64,000 bases of DNA from Lysobacterales bacterium (GTDB lineage Bacteria > Pseudomonadota > Gammaproteobacteria > Xanthomonadales > SZUA-5). Below, piece by piece: positions 18,589-26,300 of the stretch. The stretch is from assembly GCA_022844135.1 (NCBI GenBank), contig JALHMG010000029.1:1-64000 (forward strand), given 5' to 3'. The stretch's first letter is position 1. The number at the start of each line of letters is the position of its first letter. The notes under the pieces are model-generated. The model was not told where the DNA came from. It worked only from the letters and a program-made list of their open reading frames with translations, and searched no databases. Position numbers and translations under genes: made by a program.

Positions 18589-19071
18589 ATGCGTATGAAC
18601 CCTCGATTCAACCGTCACCGCTATCTTCATCTTGCCGCGCTGATGGTCGCGCTGTGCGTCGCGATGCCGGTCCTTTCCCATGAGGTTATTCCCGAGCACG
18701 AGGCGGCGGCGGCGCAGCGCCTCAAGGCCGATGGCCCCACCGAGACCGTCGGCGTCGATAAGGTCACGCCGCTTGGCAGCGTATCGCTGGATGGCGAGAT
18801 TTCGGGAGCGGAAGGCAAAGTGCTGCGCGCCCGCGAGTTCGTGCTTGCGCCTGGAGCGACGATCGCAGTACATGAGCACCAGCAGCGTCCAGGGTTGGCT
18901 TACATCCTGGAAGGCGAACTGGTCGAACACCGCAACGACCACCAGGGCCCCATTGTGCGCGGCGTTGGCGCGGTCGCGTTCGAGCGCAGCGGCCTGGTCC
19001 ATTACTGGAAGAACGAATCCGGCCGATCCGTGCGTGCATTGGTGGTGGACATTGTCGACACCGGGTCGTAG
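18589..19071 (+). CDS. Secreted cupin-domain protein
   Basis: A protein of about 160 residues with an N-terminal signal peptide (hydrophobic YLHLAALMVALCVAMPVLS) and one cupin domain. Motif 1 is seen as VLAPGATIAVHEHQQRPGLAYILEGEL and motif 2 as RGVGAVAFERSGLVHYWKN, with likely metal ligands in HEH, Glu and the later His. Single-domain secreted cupins may bind a metal or small ligand, but a specific reaction cannot be assigned. Three in-frame ATGs occur (18577, 18589, 18595); 18589 is chosen because GGGA lies at a suitable distance. It is divergent from the sigma factor gene with a 200-base shared upstream region, so it could belong to that sigma factor's regulon (inference). Confidence 0.8.
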   Translation: MRMNPRFNRHRYLHLAALMVALCVAMPVLSHEVIPEHEAAAAQRLKADGPTETVGVDKVTPLGSVSLDGEISGAEGKVLRAREFVLAPGATIAVHEHQQRPGLAYILEGELVEHRNDHQGPIVRGVGAVAFERSGLVHYWKNESGRSVRALVVDIVDTGS

Positions 19072-19407
19072 ACGCCGCATCGCTTATCAACCTGGTGCTT
19101 TTCCTCAACGCGTGTTTCGGCGCGAATCCGGCGAAATAGACGTTGGTGAGTGCGCTTGCGACTGGCGCTCGGTTGTCGTGGGATGTCGCGTGGCTGCGCG
19201 ATGGCAGGCAAGAGGTCGCGCCAGTGCTCGATATAGAACGGTGGCCCAGCGCGCGAGCAAGCGCCGGTTCCGGTTCTCGTCTGGCTTGTGAGTCACGGAC
19301 CGCGCTCAATCAACTCGCGGACCCGGCCTGCCGCACGCGCCTACCGATACGGCGCAGACCGGCGCGGCGGGCATGCGCCGGTGCTTGAGATCGGCGATAG
19401 TCCGCAG
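19072..19407. other. Intergenic region before the LytS-like kinase
   Basis: About 335 bases. No reading frame on either strand looks like a real gene, and no clear hairpin or repeat was seen. It should hold the promoter of the two-component operon. Confidence 0.4.
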
Positions 19408-20460
19408 ATGCGTCGCGCGCACGAGTCAGCCCCTGTCCAGCCGCCCATCTGGTTGCCCCTGGGGGCCGGTGCGCTGCTGGCCGGCCTGCTGGCGGTGCTG
19501 GCCCTGCCTCTGTACGGCCACGGCGCCGCGACCTGGTCGCGCACCGTGTTCCTCAGCACTTTGCTGTTGTGGATGCTGCCGCTCACGCTGCTGCAGCGAG
19601 CCTGGTGGCGGCGCGGCTGGGGCATGCGTAGGACCTGGTTGCTGATGCTGCCGCTGACACTGGGCATGGTGCTGCTGACCAAGTGGCTGCACCTGTGGCC
19701 GCAGCGCGCCACGGGCGAGGCACCCGACCTCGCCTGGCTGTGGCGGGGTCTTGAGGCGCCGTGGCTGGGTTTGCTCGCCTATGCCGCGCTGCATGCACTG
19801 ATTGTCCATGCCTGGGCCCTGCGCGCGGCGCGCATCCGCGTGCAGCAGGCCGAGCAGTCAGCGCGGGATGCCCAGCTGCACGCACTGCAGCTGCAGTTGC
19901 AGCCGCATTTTCTGTTCAACACGCTCAACGCGATCTCGGCCGAAGTGGGCGAGGGAAGCACGGCGGTGGCGCAGCGGATGCTGGCGCGCCTGGGCGATCT
20001 GCTGCGGGCCACGCTGGAACTGGGTGGTCAACCCACGCACAGCCTTGCCGCGGAGCTGTCTCTGGTCGAGTCCTATCTCGACATCGAACGCGCCCGCCTG
20101 GGCGAGCGCATGCGCCTCGACCGGCAGATCGCGCCAGGGATCCTCGATGCCGAGGTCCCGACCCTGGGCCTGCAGCCCCTGGTCGAAAACGCGGTCCGCC
20201 ATGGTCTGTCGCCACGGCGCGCGCCCGGCACGCTACGTCTGCACATCTGGCGCGAGCAGGATACGCTGCGGGTGGACATCGCCAACGATCTGCCCGAGTC
20301 GCTGCCAGTCGCGTCGTCGGGCGGCGGCGTAGGCCTTGCCAATCTGCGCGCTCGCCTGCGCGAACTGTACGGCGCAGCGGCGACACTCGACTGCAGCGCC
20401 GAGCACGCCCAGTTCCGCGTGCAGCTCAGCCTGCCGTGGCGCGCGGGCAGGAGTGGCTGA
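19408..20460 (+). CDS. Sensor histidine kinase of the LytS/YpdA family
   Basis: A 350-residue membrane kinase. Four hydrophobic helices (about 18-38, 46-64, 77-93, 119-138) form a simple membrane sensor. A linker coiled coil leads to the His_kinase domain with QLQPHFLFNTLNAIS (phospho-accepting His167), then an ATPase domain with LGLQPLVENAVRHGL (N box) and GGGVGLANLRARL (G box). This family signals to LytTR-domain regulators, and the next gene encodes one with a one-base overlap (TGATG), so they form a two-gene operon. ATG 19408 precedes a plausible N-region; a GTG at 19381 is possible. The stimulus is unknown. Confidence 0.9.
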   Translation: MRRAHESAPVQPPIWLPLGAGALLAGLLAVLALPLYGHGAATWSRTVFLSTLLLWMLPLTLLQRAWWRRGWGMRRTWLLMLPLTLGMVLLTKWLHLWPQRATGEAPDLAWLWRGLEAPWLGLLAYAALHALIVHAWALRAARIRVQQAEQSARDAQLHALQLQLQPHFLFNTLNAISAEVGEGSTAVAQRMLARLGDLLRATLELGGQPTHSLAAELSLVESYLDIERARLGERMRLDRQIAPGILDAEVPTLGLQPLVENAVRHGLSPRRAPGTLRLHIWREQDTLRVDIANDLPESLPVASSGGGVGLANLRARLRELYGAAATLDCSAEHAQFRVQLSLPWRAGRSG

Positions 20461-21185
20461 TGCGCATCGCCGTGGTCGACGACGAGGCGCCGGCGCGACG
20501 GGCGATCCTCAACCAGCTGCAGACGCTTGGTCTGCAAGCGACGGCAGAGTATTCCGACGGATGCGCCGCGCTGGATGGGCTGCGCGCCACTCCTGTGGAT
20601 CTGGTGTTTCTCGACATCTCCATGCCCGGAATGGACGGTCTTGATGTGCTGGCCGCGCTGCCGTCCGCCGCGCGGCCGCTCGCCATCCTGCTGACCGCGC
20701 ACAGTACGTTCGCCGTGCGCGCCTTCGAGCTGGGCGTTGTCGACTACTTGCTCAAACCGATCGATCCTGTGCGCTTTGCCGAAGCGCTGATGCGCGCCCG
20801 CGAACGCTGGCAATGGCGGGGCAGGGCGCCTGCGCCGACGGCGCCGTCGCCGCAGCGTTTCGCGGTCAGGGTCGGGCGCAGCGAGCACTACGTGGCCACC
20901 GCGGACATCCGCTGGATCGAGGCCGACGGTGACTACGCGACCTTGCACACGGCCGGTCACGCCTACCCATTGCGCCAGACCCTTCACGAGCTGTCGCAGC
21001 AGCTGGATGCGCGTCAGTTCGTGCGCGTGCACCGTTCGGCCATCGTGCGCGTGGATTGCGTGGCCGAGATCAAGCCGCTGACCAATCGCGACGCGTTGCT
21101 GCGCCTGGACGACGGCACGCCGGTGCGGGTGAGCCGCAGCTACATCGATGCACTGCTCGCGACACTGCAGGCGGTGCGGGGTTAG
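20460..21185 (+). CDS. LytTR-family response regulator
   Basis: A 241-residue regulator. The receiver domain has the acidic pair in VVDDE (7-8), phospho-acceptor Asp52 in VFLDISMPGMDG, Thr in LLTAHS and Lys in YLLKPID. A proline/alanine linker leads to a C-terminal LytTR DNA-binding domain (about 135-241), recognised by IRWIEADGDYATLHT, the FVRVHRSAIV stretch and VSRSYIDALLATL. It overlaps the upstream histidine kinase stop by one base, indicating translational coupling. In other bacteria such pairs control cell-surface, autolysis or peptide-uptake genes; the target here is unknown. The serine hydrolase gene that follows on the same strand is one candidate. Confidence 0.92.
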   Translation: MRIAVVDDEAPARRAILNQLQTLGLQATAEYSDGCAALDGLRATPVDLVFLDISMPGMDGLDVLAALPSAARPLAILLTAHSTFAVRAFELGVVDYLLKPIDPVRFAEALMRARERWQWRGRAPAPTAPSPQRFAVRVGRSEHYVATADIRWIEADGDYATLHTAGHAYPLRQTLHELSQQLDARQFVRVHRSAIVRVDCVAEIKPLTNRDALLRLDDGTPVRVSRSYIDALLATLQAVRG

Positions 21186-21323
21186 TTTGGTCGCGACGAC
21201 GGAGCCTGCCGATTACGCGCCGCCCACCGGCTCGGCGCAGCCCGTGCACGACCCGCTGTGCCATCGCCACGCGCCGCGCCGCATGCGAATACAGTTCGGC
21301 TCCCCATCATCGAGGAGCCATCC

Positions 21324-22751
21324 ATGTCCATCGTCCGCAACAGCCTGTTCGCCCTGCTGCTCGGAATCGCCGTTCCGGTCCATGCCAGCGCCTGCAGCCC
21401 GCAAGACGACCCCGCCTCGCGCACGGCCCAACGCATGCTGGACGCCCTGGTCGACGTCAACGGCGTGCCCGGCATGGGCGCAGCGGTGTGGCGCCGGAAC
21501 AGCGTCGTGTGGATCGGCTGCGCCGGCAGCCGCGACCGCGAAGCGAGGCTACCCGTCGAGGCCGACACATTCTTCCGTCTCGCCAGCGTCTCGAAGGTAT
21601 TCGCCGCTACGGCCATCGGCCGGCTCGCCGAGCAAGGGCAGCTCGATCTCGATGCGCCGGTCGCTACCTACCTGACCTGGCTGCCCTCGCGCTGGGCGCC
21701 GATGAGCCTCCGCCAGCTCGCGGCGCATGCGTCCGGTCTGGGCCATTACATCGCCGCCGACGATGCACTCGGTCAGCGTCACTTCGATACTGCCCGCGCC
21801 GCCGTGCGCTGGTTCATCGAGCGCCCGCTCGTCGCTGCACCGGGTGAGCGCTACGAATACTCGTCGTGGGGCTACACGCTGATCGGCGCGGTGATCGAGG
21901 CGGTCGCCGGCACGCGTTACATCGACTACATCCGGCGCGAGATCACCCCCGGCCTGGGTGTGATCCAGGACGGCAGCGGCACTGACGCGCGCGTCTCGCG
22001 CTTCTACGATATCGGTGCTGGCAAACCGGCGCGGGTGGCGGGTGGGGATATGAGCTACACCGTGCCCGGTGGCGGGATGGCCGCGACGCCCGCCGCAGTG
22101 GCGGCGTTCGGCGGGCATTTGATGGCCGGGCACATGGTGTCTGCGGAAAGCTGGCATGCGATGCGCCAGCCGTTTGTGCTGGACGATGGGTCGATCGCGG
22201 GCGAGCGCGATTACCAGGTGGGCCTCGGTTGGCGCAGCGGTCGCGACGAGGATGGCGCGGCGATCGCGCATCACGCAGGCATCACTGAGGGAGCACGCTC
22301 GGCACTCGTAGTCTGGCCGGACGAGCACACGGCTGCGAGCCTGCTGTCGAACGCGATCTGGGTGTCGTCGATCGAACGCTCGGCGATGCTGCTCGCTGCG
22401 CCGTTCCGGGACCCGCCTGCCGGCCTGATCGAGCGCGAGTGCCCGCTGCAGGCGCAGCGCTATCGTGGCACGCTCGGCGACGCAAGCATCCTCGGTGCGC
22501 TACGTTTCGAGATCGAGCTGGGTCGGTGCGTGGGCGTGCTCGAGCTGGATCCCACGCTGGCGGCCGCGTTCGCCAAAGCGACGGCCTGGCCTCATCGCCA
22601 GTTGCAGATTGTGAGCCTGTCCGACCGCGGCTCACTGTCGCGCGCTGCGCTGGTCACGCCATACGGATTGTACGAGTTGCGGGCGGTCGACGGAGGCTGG
22701 CGGGCAAGGCTGCCTGCGGGTGAGCTGAGCTTGCGGATGACGGAGTCCTGA
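21324..22751 (+). CDS. Secreted beta-lactamase-family serine hydrolase
   Basis: A 475-residue exported protein with signal peptide (MSIVRNSLFALLLGIAVPVHA). Active-site motifs of the penicillin-binding/class C beta-lactamase fold are present: SVSK (Ser88, Lys91), YSS (Tyr179) and HAG near residue 316. Context such as DTFFRLASVSKVFAATAI and LAAHASGLGHY is typical of beta-lactamase-related (PF00144) esterases and D,D-peptidases. A C-terminal beta domain of about 110 residues follows the hydrolase core, as in D-aminopeptidase/EstB-like proteins. GAGGAG upstream of the ATG fixes the start. It is distinct from the hydrolase at 1366-2604, so they are paralogues only at the superfamily level. Substrate unknown. 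Confidence 0.87.
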   Translation: MSIVRNSLFALLLGIAVPVHASACSPQDDPASRTAQRMLDALVDVNGVPGMGAAVWRRNSVVWIGCAGSRDREARLPVEADTFFRLASVSKVFAATAIGRLAEQGQLDLDAPVATYLTWLPSRWAPMSLRQLAAHASGLGHYIAADDALGQRHFDTARAAVRWFIERPLVAAPGERYEYSSWGYTLIGAVIEAVAGTRYIDYIRREITPGLGVIQDGSGTDARVSRFYDIGAGKPARVAGGDMSYTVPGGGMAATPAAVAAFGGHLMAGHMVSAESWHAMRQPFVLDDGSIAGERDYQVGLGWRSGRDEDGAAIAHHAGITEGARSALVVWPDEHTAASLLSNAIWVSSIERSAMLLAAPFRDPPAGLIERECPLQAQRYRGTLGDASILGALRFEIELGRCVGVLELDPTLAAAFAKATAWPHRQLQIVSLSDRGSLSRAALVTPYGLYELRAVDGGWRARLPAGELSLRMTES

Positions 22752-22834
22752 CGCAGATTTGCCGCACGAGGCCTGCGCCGCATCTGGCGGCGGCGTTGCC
22801 TGGCGTGATGAAGAGCCCAATCGTTGGTTTCGAG

Positions 22835-23188
22835 GTCGCTGGCCGCCGGCGCGCCAAGCCTGGCGGTCAGCGACGCGATTCGTTGCGCGAGGTCGTCCGG
22901 TATTGCGGCGTCAGGCTGCCAAAGCGCGACGGAATGATGCAGCGATTGGCGGCCGAGTTCGAATCGGCCTTCGGCGAGCGCCGCTTCCGCCAGTTCCAGG
23001 TGAAGGCCACCCAGTTTGATTCGATTCTCCGGCGCATCGGGATCGCCTGGCGGATTGGATAGTTGCTCCAAGACCTCGCGATGACGCTGGAGGCGATTCA
23101 AAGCGTGCGCCCAATTCTTCTCGAACAGCCGCACGTCGCTATGCGAGCGCGAGAAGATCTGGCGCCCAATCCGATTGGCTGGCGAACA
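22835..23188 (-). pseudogene. Remnant of a TPR protein C-terminus
   Basis: The minus strand carries about 118 codons with helical-repeat character: RQIFSRSHSDVRLFEKNWAH, then HREVLEQL, LGGLHLELAEAALAEGRFEL and DDLAQRIASLTARLG. The alternating small/hydrophobic pattern and A-x-x-x-G-R-F repeat wording resemble the last TPR units of the membrane Ser/Thr kinases in this window. No start, ribosome site or upstream kinase is present, and the frame drifts into antisense of the hydrolase gene. I regard it as a gene fragment; the parent family is a guess. Confidence 0.4.
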
Positions 23189-23312
23189 GCGCGTGCGCGG
23201 CGCGGCACTGCGCGCGGTTGCAGGTCGCTGGGCGACAGCCGATCCCCCATATTCCTGGGATGCCGGCCGTGGCGGCGAGTGACTCTAATCGGGCGGTCTT
23301 CGGGAGTTCGTC

Positions 23313-26300
23313 ATGACCGCTTTGCTGCGCGCCTGTTTGTGCTGTTTGCTGCTGTCCGCCATGACGGCACAGGCGGCTCCGCTGGATCCGAACGCCTTTA
23401 CCAGCCTCGGAAGTTTCAATCCCGGCAGCAACGTCAGCGTCAATACCGACACGCTGGCGATGAGCGGCGGCGCCACATTTACCGGTGTGACTTCCGGCAA
23501 CATCGCAGTGTTCACGTTCACGACGGTGAATCTGAGCGCCGGTATCACGATCACCGTCACCGGCAGCCGGGCGTTTGCGCTGCTTTCGCGCGGGACGATG
23601 TCGATTGCCGGTACAGTCGATGTATCGGCTTCCGGCAACACCCGCGGTGCAGGCGGCCACAATGGCAACGCCAGCAGCGCCGGCGGCTTTGGCAGCGGGC
23701 CAGGCGCTGGCGGTGGGGATTCGCAAGGCGGCGGTGGCGCCGGCTTCGGCAACGTCGGCGGCTCGTCGTCCACCGGCTCCATCGCCGGGCCAGCGTACGG
23801 CAATCTGGCGGTCTTGCTGGAGGGCGGCAGCGGTGGCGGCAGGGGCACTTTTTTTCCGACCACGAGTGGCGCAGGCGGCGGCGGCGGTGGTGCGCTCGAA
23901 CTCGGCGCATTGGGAAGCCTGACTTTGCAAGGAAGCGCTGTCCTGCGCGCCAACGGTGGCAACGGTGCGAACCACACAACCGGCAGCGATGGCGATGGCG
24001 GCGGCGGCGGATCCGGCGGCGGTTTGTACCTGCATGGCGCGCCCACCGATCTACTCTCCGGCGCGCAATTGCGAGCCAATGGCGGGAACGGCGGCAATGG
24101 CCGGAACGGCGTGGGCGGCGGCGGCGGAGCGGGCGGGCGCATTCGCGTTGAAGACATCGGGGTCAATGCGGCAACGGTTTCGGCCAACGGCGGAACCGGA
24201 AGCGCGATCGGTGGTTTCGGCACCGGCTTCAATGGCGGCAACGGCGAGATCCTGCTGCTCGGTCCGCCGGGGGTCTCGGTGGTTCAGAGCGGCGGTTCCA
24301 CCAATGTGACCGAAGGTGGTGCGATCGACACCTACACCTTGGTGTTAACCTCGCCACCCTCGGCCAATGTGAGCGTTGCGCTGAATCCTGGCGCTCAGCT
24401 CACGGCGACGCCGAGTCCGGTGGTGTTCACTCCGGGCAATTTTGCAACGCCGCAAACAGTGACGGTCGCGGCCGTGGACGACACGGCGATCGAGGGTCCG
24501 CACCTCGGCACGATCACGCATTCGGTGAGCAGCAGCGACGGCCGATACAACAATCTGGTGGTGCCCAGTGTTTCGGTCAACATCACCGACAATGATCAAG
24601 CCGCGCTGGCGATCAACGACGTCTCGATCAGCGAAGGCAACACCGGATCCTCGATCCTGAGTTTCACCGTAACCCGCACCGGCACAACGTCGGCAGCGGC
24701 CGGCTTTACCTACGGCACAGTGGACAATGGCGCCACGGCCGGCAGCGACTATGCGACGGCCAGCGGCACCGGCAGCATCCCCGGTGGCGGCAGCAGCGGC
24801 AGCACCACCGTCAACGTCACGATCAACGGCGATGCCGTCTTCGAAAACAACGAAAGCTTCTTCGTGAACTTGAGCGCGCCGACCAACGCTACGATCGCCG
24901 ACGGTCAGGGCGTTGGCACCATCGTCAATGACGATACTGCGCCAGCGCTGACGATCAACGATGTCAGCGTGGTGGAAGGCAACTCGGGGACATCGAGTCT
25001 GCTCTTTATCGTGACCCGAACGGGCCCGACCGAATTGCCGGCAACCTTCATCGCCGCTACTGCCGATAGCACGGCGACGGCGCCGTCGGACTATCTGTCG
25101 GCATTGACGGGCAGCACAAGCATTGCACCCGGAGGCGCGAGCGCTACGACCACGTTGACGGCCACAATCAACGGCGATGTGGTGGTCGAGAGCAACGAGA
25201 GCTTTTTCGTCAACTTGAGCGCACCGAACAACGCGAGCATCGCCGACAATCAAGGCATCGGTACGATCAACAACGACGATGTTGCGGGAATCGTCCTGGT
25301 GCAGTCGGGCGGGAACACCGTTGTCGCGGAGGGCGGCGCGACCGACAACTACACCTTGGTACTGACCAGCCAACCGACCGCAAACGTATCGATCGCGCTG
25401 ACCGGCACGCAGGTTACGGCGACACCAACGCCACTGGTTTTCACCAGCGCGAACTGGAATCTGCCGCAAGAGGTCACCGTGACAGCCATCGACGACGCGC
25501 AGATCGAAGGCAATCACACGGGTTCGGTGAGCTCCACAGTGACCAGCGCCGATAGCAACTACAGCAGCGCAATACTGGCGGCAGTGCCGGTGGCGATCGT
25601 CGACAACGATAGCGCCGGCGTGAGCATTACCCAATCCGGCGGCAGCACGGCGGTGACCGAAGGTGGGGCCACGGACAATTACACCGTGTTGCTGACCAGC
25701 CAGCCGGTCGGCGATGTCGTGATCACGCCCAGCGGCGTGCAAGTTGGCGTTTCGCCCAGCAGTCTGACCTTCACTGTCAGCAACTGGAACCTGCCGCAGA
25801 CAGTGACCGTCGCGGCGCTGGACGATAACTCCGTCGAGGGCCCGCATACCGGCAGCATCGTCCACGCCGTGACGAGCAGCGATGCCAACTACAACGGAAT
25901 CAGCATCGACGGTGTACCGGGCATCGGCATTACCGATAACGATTCCGCCACTGTGCAGTTCAGTCCGATCAGCGTCAGCCAATCGGAAGCGATATCGCCG
26001 ATGGTGTTCACTGTGACGCTGTCGAACCCCGTGGCCTCGGGCGTGACGCTGACGGTGAACTCGACGCCGGGCACGGCGACTTCGCCGGCCGACTTCGCCG
26101 CGATCAGCGGCGGCACCGTGACCTTCGCGCCGAACTCGACCACTTCGCAGACGGTGAATGTGGTCATCGCCAATGAAAGCTTGTTCGAAGGCAACGAGAC
26201 CTACTCGCTGACGCTGTCGAGTTTGGTGGCGACTGGCAATGTGACGTTGCCACCCGGCACGGCGACGGCAACTGGCACGATCGCCAACGACGATGCCGCG

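Noticed and set aside
23640..24150. Glycine-rich run as a mycobacterial PE_PGRS-like element or assembly artefact
   Set aside because: It is in frame inside a long coherent gene with signal peptide and Calx-beta domains, so it is a normal low-complexity part of a surface protein.
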